Below, piece after piece: positions 6,404-14,756 of a stretch of 37,130 nucleotides of DNA. Position 1 is the first letter of the stretch. Each line of letters opens with the position of its first letter. The notes below the pieces were generated by a model. That model searched no databases. It was not told where the DNA came from and saw only the letters and a program-made list of their open reading frames with translations. The position numbers and the translations under genes were made by a program. The stretch comes from Nemertoderma westbladi (lineage: Eukaryota > Xenacoelomorpha > Nemertodermatida > Nemertodermatidae): contig JAUCBJ010003764.1 in the NCBI GenBank assembly GCA_032718475.1, positions 1-37,130 of the forward strand, written 5' to 3'.

Positions 6404-9274
6404 TTAATTTGGCGGGTTAAACTGCCAAAGGTCTAAAAGCGCGAACATGGTTTGTATGGGCCGTTTACAAGGCTCGTATTCTAGTCCGAGTTGCTCGAGA
6501 AAATCCCGGTCGATGATGGTTCCGTCTGACCCGTTATCGAGGAACGCGAGTGTCGTCAAAGATTTACCGACTCCTTGGATCCTTACTGGGATTACCTTTG
6601 CGAAAACCATGTAACGGCGATTTATAAGATTAATCGTGGCCGAAATATTTGTTACTTGTGGTGTATCGGTGGAGATTTTAAACGGGTTGGTTTCTCTCCG
6701 TTGGGTTGTCCGGGTTCCTTTGAAGACGTGGTTTGTTTCTCCTCTTCGCCTGGCTTCGATCCGAAAGGGGAGGGTAGTAAAGTCGAAGTTCGCGGGGATG
6801 TGGAGGAGCGTGTGATGGCGTTGGTCGTTACAGACAGCACAGCACGACCTTTGGTCGCAATCCCGAACATAGTGACCTGTTCCAAGACACCGGAAGCATC
6901 CTCGGTGTTTCATTATCGCCTCGAAGCATGGGACGAGGTCGGCGAACTGAAACTTTCTGCAGAATTCCACTTTATGTTTCTCCCCACAGAAGAGACAGAG
7001 CAGGGAATTTGTGATGCCTTCCCTTTCGGGTGCCCAATTCGCGAGATAACATGCCCATTCCTCGGCGGATGTCGGTTCCTCGTAGTCTTCGTCGTCGGAA
7101 TCCTCAGCCATGGTGATGGCCATCGTACTCACCGGTGGGGGGCGGAATCTCGGTTTCGGAGGGGTTGTCTTACCCCTGGAGTTGCTCTCTATTCCGTCCA
7201 ACTTTGCGAGACTTTGTTTGGAAAACATCGAGTCATTCATGGCTTCGGAGATATCGTCCAGGAATGCCGACATCTCAAGGAAGCTAGGATCTCGATCTGG
7301 ATGTCTGCGCCGGAGGTCTACACATTTATAAGCCCACTTACTTTGTAGCCATCCGGGGAACTTCCGGGCGATCTGTCGGAGGTTTAGAATGTTGTTCACC
7401 TGGTCCTCCTTATTCAAGGGTTTCAGAGTATAGTAGGCATCCTTCATAGAGTCGGAGAATTCCTGTATGTTCTGTGGGTCTCCTAGTGATCCCGCGTCCT
7501 GTATCAGTCTCTCTAGAGTTTTATTAATTATAGTTCCGGTATTTCCGTATCTTTTATCCAGAGTTTTCCATGCATCATAGTATGCCTCATGAGAACCTCC
7601 TTCAAAACATGCAACAATTCTGCGTGGTTTGTCACCCAGGTATTGCGATAAATATACCAATTTCTGTGCGTCAGCTATGTCCGTTGATCCAATCTGCGCA
7701 AAGAACCGTTTCTTGAATCTGAGGTAATCGACGGGATCTCCTTCGAAGGTGCGAATTTCCATCTTCGGCATGGCAAGGCGGTTCTCCAACGCTCGGATGA
7801 TGCTGACGTCGTCTGAACTGGAGTGACTCGGAGGGTTATAGTTATTGGCACTCACTCCCATACTTGATGGATCAATGATAGGCGGAGTTTTGATAATGAC
7901 GCGGCTGCAAGTTTGTGGTGTTGATGTAAATGGGTTGTTTGATCGGGGAGTGGCGTCCCGTTCCGAGTCCTTTTCAGGCTCGTACTTGGGTACACTCGCT
8001 GTCGTGGTGTTGGATGGGAAATAGGGTTCCTCATTCTTTAACGTAGCCGGTGGTGGATGGAACACCGGGGCTTGTGCCGATAGCGTAGACTGTTTGGTAG
8101 GCGGGATCTCGAGTTTCGGAGGTTTCGTCTCTGTTGGTGTAAATGACTTTTCTAACTCCGGTATCGGAATTGGTTCATATTCCTGATCTATATCCCTTTC
8201 CCAGTCCTCGTAGAGTTGAATATCTCGTTCTATAAGTGCGGCCTCGTATTCCGCCAGTTTCGCAATATCTGCATTCTTTTTGTGAGTGAGAATCGCTTGG
8301 GCCTCGGCGTGTTGTTTACGCATTTCTGCTTCCCATTTACGTTGTTCGATCTCTTGTTTGGCCTCTCGTTCATGTTGTTCGATCTCTCGTTTGGCCTCTC
8401 GTTCACGTTGTTCGATCTCTCGTTGGGCCTCTCGTTCACGTTGTTCGATCTCTCGTTGGGCCTCTCGTTCACGTTGTTCGATCTCTCGTTGGGCCTCTTG
8501 TTCACGTTGTTCGATCTCCTGTCTGCGTTGTTCGACCCGTCGTTCGACCTCTTGTTCGGCCTCTCGTTCACGTTGTTCGATCTCCTGTCTGCGTTGTTCG
8601 ACCCGTCGTTCGACCTCTTGTTCGGCCTCTCGCTTTTGTGTTTCGGCGGCTAATACATCCTGCTCGGCTTGCAGTTGAATATACTCATCTTCCATCCGAG
8701 CTTTGAGGGCTAATGCCTTCCGTTCTCGCAGTTGGTCTCGGAGTGGCGGCGCCCCTTGAGAACTGCGCGCTGAGCCGGATATTTCGCTCCTAGCGCTGGA
8801 GTGCTGATCTCTAACGGACCCCGTTCTCTTTCGATGTACTGCTGTCCTGATGCTGGAGGATCGTACCGATTCCGCGTCTGTTCTTTCGGCCCTCTTGTAA
8901 TACTGTTCCTCATAGCCTCTCACAAGGCTGAGGGTCCTCCGGTGTTGTTTGCGGAACCCATCTAGATGTACAACGTGTTCTTCCAACTTGGGGTAGTTTT
9001 CCAGATCGGTGGGGGGAACGAGCTCTTGGTACGCCTGTATCATTCTTTCGTACCGCTGTAGGATATTTCGGATACTTTGAAGCTGAGTTTGTACCTCATT
9101 GAGGGGGGTTTTGACTCCCTTGAGTTGTTTCTCCATCCGTTGATACGCTCGGGTTACTCCGCCTTTAAGAGCCCCTAACCGACGGGTCATGTTCTTGACG
9201 TTTGGTACCTCGTCGGCTTCCGAGTCTGTGTGGTGATCCATCTCGTCGGTATCGGATACGTTATTTGTGGTCAT
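6404..9274 (-). CDS. gag: BEL/Pao-type Gag with start of protease, truncated
   Basis: A minus-strand ORF of 956 codons starts at an ATG with A at -3. N-terminal residues about 25-120 look helical. Residues about 210-318 are an 11-residue repeat (IEQREREAQRE type) predicting a long coiled coil. Residues about 500-690 match the Gag domain seen in BEL/Pao elements (DUF1759: FEGDPVDYLRFKKRF, the AYYDAW region, NKTLERL). Three zinc clusters follow at about 758-815: CX2CX3HX4C, CX2CX4HX4C (CFRCLGTGHYVRDC) and CX2CX4HX4H. Near residue 911 the aspartic-protease-like motif FLDNGSDGTII begins (DUF1758 type). The ORF then stops, well short of a full protease, and no reverse transcriptase, RNase H or integrase follows. 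This is therefore a 3'-deleted copy whose gag has stayed open. A 63-codon ORF overlaps its start. Confidence 0.88.
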   Translation of the reverse strand: MTTNNVSDTDEMDHHTDSEADEVPNVKNMTRRLGALKGGVTRAYQRMEKQLKGVKTPLNEVQTQLQSIRNILQRYERMIQAYQELVPPTDLENYPKLEEHVVHLDGFRKQHRRTLSLVRGYEEQYYKRAERTDAESVRSSSIRTAVHRKRTGSVRDQHSSARSEISGSARSSQGAPPLRDQLRERKALALKARMEDEYIQLQAEQDVLAAETQKREAEQEVERRVEQRRQEIEQREREAEQEVERRVEQRRQEIEQREQEAQREIEQREREAQREIEQREREAQREIEQREREAKREIEQHEREAKQEIEQRKWEAEMRKQHAEAQAILTHKKNADIAKLAEYEAALIERDIQLYEDWERDIDQEYEPIPIPELEKSFTPTETKPPKLEIPPTKQSTLSAQAPVFHPPPATLKNEEPYFPSNTTTASVPKYEPEKDSERDATPRSNNPFTSTPQTCSRVIIKTPPIIDPSSMGVSANNYNPPSHSSSDDVSIIRALENRLAMPKMEIRTFEGDPVDYLRFKKRFFAQIGSTDIADAQKLVYLSQYLGDKPRRIVACFEGGSHEAYYDAWKTLDKRYGNTGTIINKTLERLIQDAGSLGDPQNIQEFSDSMKDAYYTLKPLNKEDQVNNILNLRQIARKFPGWLQSKWAYKCVDLRRRHPDRDPSFLEMSAFLDDISEAMNDSMFSKQSLAKLDGIESNSRGKTTPPKPRFRPPPVSTMAITMAEDSDDEDYEEPTSAEEWACYLANWAPEREGITNSLLCLFCGEKHKVEFCRKFQFADLVPCFEAIMKHRGCFRCLGTGHYVRDCDQRSCCAVCNDQRHHTLLHIPANFDFTTLPFRIEARRRGETNHVFKGTRTTQRRETNPFKISTDTPQVTNISATINLINRRYMVFAKVIPVRIQGVGKSLTTLAFLDNGSDGTIIDRDFLEQLGLEYEPCKRPIQTMFALLDLWQFNPPN
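8342..8640 (-). repeat. In-frame coding minisatellite of gag (33/66 bp)
   Basis: Tandem 33-bp units encode an 11-residue repeat (about 8342-8520). Next to them, a 66-bp unit encoding EQEVERRVEQRRQEIEQ is present about twice (about 8507-8640). All units are multiples of 3, so length change keeps the frame. Eleven-residue periodicity is typical of hendecad coiled coils. Confidence 0.85.
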
Positions 9275-9462
9275 TGTAACGCCTCGTCGATGGCGAGATA
9301 CGCGATGTCGTAAAACAGTTCCTCGTAGGTATTGTACTCAGCTTGGACCACCCGAACAGTAATCCTGAATCGTCCAACGTTCGTTCCTTGTACCTCAACT
9401 TCGACGTGCCAGATTCCTGGCTCAACTTGAATTATATCAATGGGTGTGATCGATACTTCCAT
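9271..9462 (-). CDS. 63-aa leader ORF coupled to BEL gag
   Basis: A small ORF starts at an ATG at 9462 and ends at a TGA that shares ATGA with the gag start (9274-9271), placing gag in the -1 frame. The product alternates hydrophobic and polar residues (HVEVEVQGTNVGRFRITVRV), suggesting a small beta-rich protein, with an acidic C-terminal part (EYNTYEELFYD). No family is recognised. The overlap permits termination-reinitiation, or ribosomal frameshifting to make a fusion; neither is proven. It could also simply be the relic N-terminal part of gag separated by an indel. Confidence 0.5.
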   Translation of the reverse strand: MEVSITPIDIIQVEPGIWHVEVEVQGTNVGRFRITVRVVQAEYNTYEELFYDIAYLAIDEALQ

Positions 9463-10130
9463 TCCCTGTTAACAACTCTCCCAATATGTGATCTGCCGAC
9501 TACGAGTTGGTTAGATCGAGTTTGCTGATTAATTAAACCACGACTTTGTCTCAACTCAAATACCAGAGTTTCCTCGTAGTGGGTGCTGGCAAGCACGTAG
9601 AGAGTTTTTGAAGAGTATTGAAGGATTTTCAACTTCCACCAGTTGAAGTTGACCGTAATTATCCTTAATTTTGACACCGTGTCAAAATTAACCGCATTAA
9701 TTATTCTTAATTTTGACACCCCGTCAAAATTAACCACGTGAATTATTCTTAATTTTGTTGCCGTTATTCCTACACCAAGGGGAAAAACGCCGATGCTGGA
9801 GACGTGACTTAACAGACCACCGAGCCCCGGCCAGTCACCGGATATTGATTGTGGGGAGGGAATATTTCTAAGATGCAAGTTTGCGGTTGAGAAAAGCTGC
9901 ATTAGTTGGATATACTCTTTAATGTAACTGAACTCTGTTGAACCTTGATTAAGAATAATTTTGGGCTTCCCCAAATCAATATACACCAAATATTCACAAT
10001 AAGTATACACGATAATATAAATCCCTACGGTATATTATTTAATAACCCGCTGTTCGCTCAGAATTTTAGCCTACCTAATGTTCCCCAGATTTTCCCTCAG
10101 TCCCAGTCTTAGTGCCGTAGTGTCGGTGTC
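9463..10130. other. Upstream region of BEL gag, LTR or leader candidate
   Basis: This stretch is noncoding. In gag orientation it is where a 5' LTR and primer-binding site should lie. It contains the 42-bp palindromic repeats described separately and an AT-rich end near 10005-10060. No matching second LTR is present in the window, so LTR limits cannot be set. Confidence 0.35.
9650..9762. repeat. 42-bp tandem repeat with palindromic cores
   Basis: Two clear copies and one diverged copy share the word ATTATTCTTAATTTTG. The palindromes are at 9667-9689 (11-bp arms AATTTTGACAC and GTGTCAAAATT around one base) and 9709-9731 (9-bp arms around ACCCC), 42 bp apart. The third copy, near 9749, keeps only the left arm. 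Confidence 0.8.
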
Positions 10131-10134
10131 GGTC

Positions 10135-11045
10135 GACCCTGTCGCGTGTCCGTTCCACCCCTCACGAACCCCGAAGGGAACGATCATCGAGAACCAGCAC
10201 GGCTTGGCTAAGGGTCGGTCCAGTCGGTAGACTCTGTCGCGTATCCGTACCACCCCTCTCGAACCCCGAAGGGTTCGGTCATCGAGAACCAGTACGGCTT
10301 GGCTAGGAGTCTGTCGTGTCGGTGGACCCGTTCGCGTGTCCGTTCCACCCCTCACGAACCCGGAAGGGTTCGATCATCGAGAACCAGAACGGCTTGGCTA
10401 GGGGTCCGTCAGTTCATCACAGAAACCCAACCACCTAGGCTTTCCGAGTCCTTTTCAGGCTCGTAGTCGCTTCGGCAGCCGAGAAACTGCTCCGAACAGT
10501 CGGTAGGCCAGTAGAGTCTAGTCGAGTCTAGTCCTTTGTCTTTCGACCCCATCGCGTGTCCGTTCCACCCCTCACGAACCCCGAAGGGAACGATCATCGA
10601 GAACCAGAACGGCTTGGCTAAGGGGTCTGTCGTCGGTTCCCGTCGCAAATCACAGTCAAGCAGTCAGCGTTCCGAGTCCTTTTCAGGCTCGTAGTAGCCG
10701 CAGTTGACCCGAGACCGCTAAGGGCAGTCCTTGTCAAACCAGTCCTGTGGCCAGCCCTTTCGCATGTCCGTCCCACCCCTCACGAACCCCGAAGGGATCG
10801 GTCATCGAGAACCAGTACGGCTTAGGTCAGGGGGCAGTCTTAAGTTGGCCACCTGTTCGCGTGTCCGCTCCACCCCTCACGAACCCCGGGGTTCGATCAT
10901 CGAGACCCAGAACGGCTTGGCTACTAAGGGGCCGTCGGTGCCCGTCGCAAATCCCTGACACAAGCAGTCAGCGTTCCGAGTCCTTTTCAGGCTCGTAGTA
11001 GCTGCCGTTGGCCAGGGACCGCTAAGGGCAGTCCTTGTCCTTTAG
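10135..11045. repeat. Composite 95-bp / ~210-bp minisatellite
   Basis: A core containing CGTTCCACCCCTCACGAACC, then TCATCGAGAACCAG and ACGGCTTGGCTA, starts at about 10141, 10236, 10331, 10551, 10759 and 10856. Spacings are 95, 95, 220, 208 and 97 bp. The long spacings, and the end of the array, hold a second module with TTCCGAGTCC then TTTTCAGGCTCGTA (at 10442, 10670 and 10974) followed by GCTAAGGGCAGTCC. The array is thus built from two modules. Its ORFs follow the repeat and are unlikely to be genes. Confidence 0.85.
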
Positions 11046-11490
11046 GCCTGGCGCATTACCAAATCCACCCCTACAGGCAGCAGGAAGTTGGCCAGGGCCT
11101 AATAGTACTCAGGCTAACCCGAATACTGCTTACATTTTCCATCCCCCCTGGCCCTTATAACTATGAAATTATTCCCGTACCCTGTAAGTTGCCCCAAAGT
11201 TCGCCCATAAATCGCCCCCAGTTTATTGAATGTGCCCAAAACCCATGGTCCCGCACCCAGTAGTAATATCGGAATAATCAATTTTAATAAAATACAAAAA
11301 TATTCAACTCGCGTTATGGAAAGTTGAAATACCGCGAACAGTATTGCAGAAAGTGGGTTGCAATATCGACAACATAAGATTGAGGTCAAGAGACTGGAAA
11401 GCAATTCCTGAAGGTGACAACCAACGGCGTAAGAATTGTCCCTGACTGCTACTTATCACTCTTCCTAACAACAAGAATTGCGATTTCGTT

Positions 11491-11775
11491 TTGAATAATT
11501 CAAAGAAGTTAAAGCCTTCCCGGGATGTTACAGTAGGTTCAGGTGAACGAACAGGCAGAGCTAAGCGAAATTCTGAAGAAGTATTCTGTGGTTTATCTAA
11601 AGAAAGACAGCCATCCAGCTTATGTCGAGAAATAGCGAGACTCAAGGAAGTTGAATCCAGCGAAAAAGCCAAGCCTGAAAACGCTGGCTATCAAGTTGTG
11701 TTTGATTTAAAGGCCAGTGTAGTGAAATGCAATGACATCATTCTTGATCGATATAACCCTAGCTACTTTAACTGA
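11491..11775 (+). CDS. Possible LINE ORF1 remnant
   Basis: This ORF of 94 codons ends 48 bp before a LINE endonuclease start in another frame. The product is Lys/Glu-rich and basic in its first half, without zinc motifs. Its position suggests the end of an ORF1 that precedes ORF2, but no defining ORF1 domain is seen. It may also be unrelated sequence. Confidence 0.25.
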   Translation: MNNSKKLKPSRDVTVGSGERTGRAKRNSEEVFCGLSKERQPSSLCREIARLKEVESSEKAKPENAGYQVVFDLKASVVKCNDIILDRYNPSYFN

Positions 11776-11823
11776 CGGCACGATGATAACCACTTAAACT
11801 CATGCAATCGCTACAATAATCCG

Positions 11824-12012
11824 ATGCTAAGAGTTTTGTCTTGGAATATAGGTGGAGCACATGATAAACTTGAACAAAACTATTTAGTTAGTTATGTACA
11901 GGCTTTTGATGTAATTTTTCTCTATGAGATTAAAACTTCGAAGATATTATCAGTCCCGGGTTTTAATGTTATCAAACAAGTCGATGAACTCATGGAGGAG
12001 TATCACTCTTAA
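11824..12012 (+). pseudogene. LINE ORF2 N-terminus (AP-type endonuclease), truncated
   Basis: The 62-codon translation begins LRVLSWNIGGAHDKL and continues with FDVIFLYEIKTS and a PGF motif. This is the usual start of the apurinic-type endonuclease of non-LTR retrotransposons: the SWN active-site Asn, then a block that is normally LQET and here reads LYEI, with the catalytic Glu apparently kept. The ORF ends after about 60 residues, so the rest of the endonuclease and the reverse transcriptase are missing. It is on the opposite strand to the LINE at 12612-14150, so it comes from a separate insertion. Confidence 0.6.
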
Positions 12013-12240
12013 CAAAACATAATTTTGTCGATTTTGTGCGAAACGTTACATGGTATAAGGAAAGATTTATCACTACCGAATTCACATTTAGATAATGTTA
12101 AATTTGCCGAAAATCTAGCACTTAAAAGCAGCAGCATCACCTGCTACGGTACAACCACCAGTCGACTGCATTGAATCTACACTAGAATCGCTTTCAGATA
12201 TTGTTGAGTCAGCACTCCATACTGAAGGGTCCATTATTCA
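12013..12240. other. No gene seen
   Basis: This AT-rich noncoding stretch lies between the LINE endonuclease stub and the transposase-like fragment. In the orientation of that fragment it would be intron after the splice-donor-like site at 12257. Confidence 0.35.
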
Positions 12241-12252
12241 TACACCTATCAT

Positions 12253-12260
12253 CTTACCTA
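12253..12260 (-). other. Splice-donor-like site at end of transposase-like block
   Basis: On the minus strand, ATAG|GTAAGA directly follows the QYKN codons, and the in-frame stop TAA lies inside the donor. This matches the eukaryotic 5' splice consensus (AG|GTAAG) well. No acceptor was identified. Confidence 0.4.
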
Positions 12261-12600
12261 TTCTTATATTGTGTTGGAGCTCCATCTGTGAAGTAATGGA
12301 TTACTCTCAGTTGGGGAATGGTCTCTTTAATAGTCACCATCACCTTAGAAATGAATAAATGAACAGTAGCTGGAGAGTGGCTTGTTGAGTCAGATATAAT
12401 ACAAAAGCTTTTGCAGGTGGGCTCCTTCATAACGTAGTTATCATGATAGTAGACAACAATCGGATGTACTGTCGCTTGATCATTTGACCAATAATAACTT
12501 TGAATTTCATCCTGGATAATGAAACTAAAGTTTTCGGAAAAGTCGAGTAAAACTACCACTTCATCTTGATGAAGAGATTCTTTAAGCTGTTGCAGGAATT
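12254..12600 (-). pseudogene. Transposase-like (RNase H-fold?) exon fragment
   Basis: About 115 residues read as one block from KFLQQLKESLHQDE to HYFTDGAPTQYKNR. Three spaced acidic positions are visible: LDFSEN, CIISDSTSH and HYFTDGAP. From memory this pattern (LDFSEN, ISD, HYFSDGA, QYKN) occurs in a widespread family of uncharacterised, probably transposon-derived animal proteins; a DDE-like RNase H fold is my inference. The upstream part is cut off at 12600 by the 3' end of a LINE, which the open frame continues into by chance. The block ends in AG|GTAAGA, so this may be the 3' part of an exon. Confidence 0.5.
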
Positions 12601-14150
12601 TACTACTACTACTAGGTCGAGCGAACTCGGACAGTGGAAATGAGATCCTTCCAGGCTTCCCGATTCTCCATAGTTGTCGCAATTTCGTTTCTCCCAAGTT
12701 CAGTATCCCTTTCAAGTTGATCTATATATGTTATGGCAGGTCGTCCACGACTATGCTTTCCATGAGTTGGTTGCCAGAGAAGTAGATCTGGTATGACCTC
12801 GTCTTTACTTCGCCAGCAGTGCCCACTGAATCTTAATCTGCGTTCACGGAGGGTGGTTGATACAGGTGGTATTGTACCATAAAGCTCGGCGTTTGTCATG
12901 TGTTGTCTCCAGCTGATGTTTAGGGCTGCCCTTAGTAGTCTTTTGTAGCAACCATCAATTCGTTGTTCAAGTGATTTAGTCAGTGTCCAGGTCTCACCCC
13001 CGTATAAAAATACACTTTCCACTGTGGCTCGAAAGAACTTAGTCTTCAGGTGCCTGGAGAGATCTGATTCCAGATGGTATCCATTTTTGATAGAGCTACC
13101 CAAGCCTTTGCTTTCCTAACTTCTATGTCCTTTTTGCTACTCTCTATCCATGATCCAAGGTACTGGAAGTCATCGACCTTCCTTAGTTGATTATTATCAA
13201 TGGTTGTCAAGTTTCCATCAACATTAAAGGTCATGAATTCGGTCTTGGTAGCATTTATATGCAATCCAACCTCCTTAGCAGCCATCTCCACTTTATTTAG
13301 TAGAAGCTGTGCATCTGCTAGCGTATTAGAGAGCAGGGCGATGTCATCCACAAAGTCGGTGTCTGTGACTGTAGTTGCCGGATATCTACTACTTCTGCGT
13401 TCTTGAAGTGTGAATCCCAGATCTCCACCAATCCCCATTGCGTAATCCAGCACAATTACAAATAGTAATGGTGCTAATGTGTTGCCTTGCAGTACGCCAG
13501 CCAAGATTGAGAAAAACTCAGTTTCACCATCTGGTGAGAGTACCTGTGCTTCTGTGTCACAATATAACAATCCAATGCCAGCAACAATTACTTCTGGTAT
13601 TCCATAAGCTCTTAGGATTTCAAGCATTTTACCTCTATGGATGGAGTCGAATGCCTTCTTGAAGTCCACAAAAGTCATGACTGAGGGGAGATTCTTTGAC
13701 TTAATTCCTTCAATCAGTCTCCGTAGTGCAAGTATCTGAGCTATTGTTGATCTACTTGGTCGAAATCCGTTTTGGCTCTTACACAGTAGTTTCTCTATGT
13801 GAGGCCTAATCCTATATAGAATCATTTTATTGTATATTTTGGCAGCTACCACAAGCAGACAGACCCCACGATAGTTTGTTGGTATGCCGAGGTCTCCTTT
13901 CTTGGGGAGAGGCTTTAGTTGACCTTTAGTCCAAATTGGTGGTGGCTTTTCCCCTTTTAACATCCGGTTGCAAACATTCAATAATGGTCTGTTTAGCACT
14001 CCGGTTTTGCCATACCTCCGCTGGGATTTCATATCAATGAAATCGCATAAAACTTGGAATTTCCCCATTTTATACAAAGGGATAAAAGATCTGAAAATTT
14101 CATGAGAATCTGAGGAGGTCAGAATTTCACTTTGTTGAATTTGGCTGGAA
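12600..14150 (-). mobile_element. LINE, 5'-truncated, reverse transcriptase and tail
   Basis: This is a minus-strand non-LTR retrotransposon copy. Its reverse transcriptase and C-terminal parts are described under the pseudogene entry. The 3' end is (TAG)n (12600-12614), which immediately follows the last sense codon. The insertion interrupts the transposase-like fragment. The 5' limit near 14150 is approximate, and no target-site duplication was found. Confidence 0.75.
12612..14077 (-). pseudogene. LINE reverse transcriptase with one frameshift
   Basis: Frame 1 (14077-13046) carries reverse transcriptase motifs in order: LPKKGDLGIPTNYRGVCL (motif 1), QNGFRPSRST, FVDFKKAFDS (motif A with catalytic Asp), AGVLQGNTLAPLLF (motif B), DFVDDIALL (motif C) and KTEFMTF (motif D), then YLGSW. 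At about 13050-13100 the reading moves to a second frame (13103-12612) with the post-RT domain: FFRATVESVFLYGGETWTL, LRERRLRFSGHCWR and RGRPAITYIDQL. Motif C reads FVDD rather than the common FADD or YADD. No true ATG begins the frame. The endonuclease domain is missing. The clade (RTE-like or relative) is not certain. Confidence 0.85.
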
Positions 14151-14756
14151 TGACTCTATAGGAAAGTAAATAAAGTCGGTAAACAAGAAGCAGGAACACC
14201 AGAGGAAACTCCTCTTTTGGTTGTTACCTGTTAATCCCGAGCTCCACTGGTAAGTCGTAAGTCATTTTCAGATTTTGTTTGAGTCCGTTTGTAAAAATTA
14301 TAGTTCCCGTTCTCCTCTAGTAAGACATTTAATTAAATATTATATTCTTCATTTTTTAAACATAAACTTATTTGTTCAAAAAATAAGATCCATCTCAATA
14401 CACTACAAACTCTATTAATCTATACAATAGTGCGTGCAGGCAGATACATTAGCAATATAATTACGTCATGGCAGTGCATGGGTAGCCCCTACGCAGAAAA
14501 TATTTGCACTGATAAATAAATTAATATATACTTAAACATATGAATGCATTCAATATACTACACTAAGAAATGTATGCATAACTAATTAATTACAACAAAC
14601 AAATTATGAGCATCATATCAAGCATACACAAATAAATGATACACTGCTGCCTGGCAATCAGGCACATTCGGTCAATAAAGATGTTACGGACTTCATTACT
14701 TACAAGAAACTGGAGATGGTAATTATTTCATTTAATACTTATGACATTGCTTTGTG
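14151..14756. other. AT-rich stretch, no gene seen
   Basis: No ORF or recognised repeat. It lies downstream of the fibrinogen-domain gene (minus strand). An ATTAAA poly(A)-signal variant for that gene lies at 14731-14736 on the minus strand, about 20 bp after its stop. Confidence 0.4.

Noticed and set aside
6575-7348. Plus-strand ORF of 257 codons
   Set aside because: It is antisense to the zinc-knuckle and DUF1759-like part of BEL gag, which has clear motifs on the minus strand.
8216-8678. Plus-strand ORFs of 145 and 130 codons
   Set aside because: They are antisense to the 33-bp coding repeat of gag; their repeats merely mirror it.
9432-10010. Minus-strand ORF of 192 codons upstream of gag
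   Set aside because: It runs through the 42-bp palindromic repeats and translates them as repeated KLRIINAVNFD-type strings; no domain is seen.
10071-10998. ORFs in the minisatellite
   Set aside because: They follow the repeat on both strands, and the gag-like YEPEKDSE string comes from the shared 24-mer rather than from a gene.
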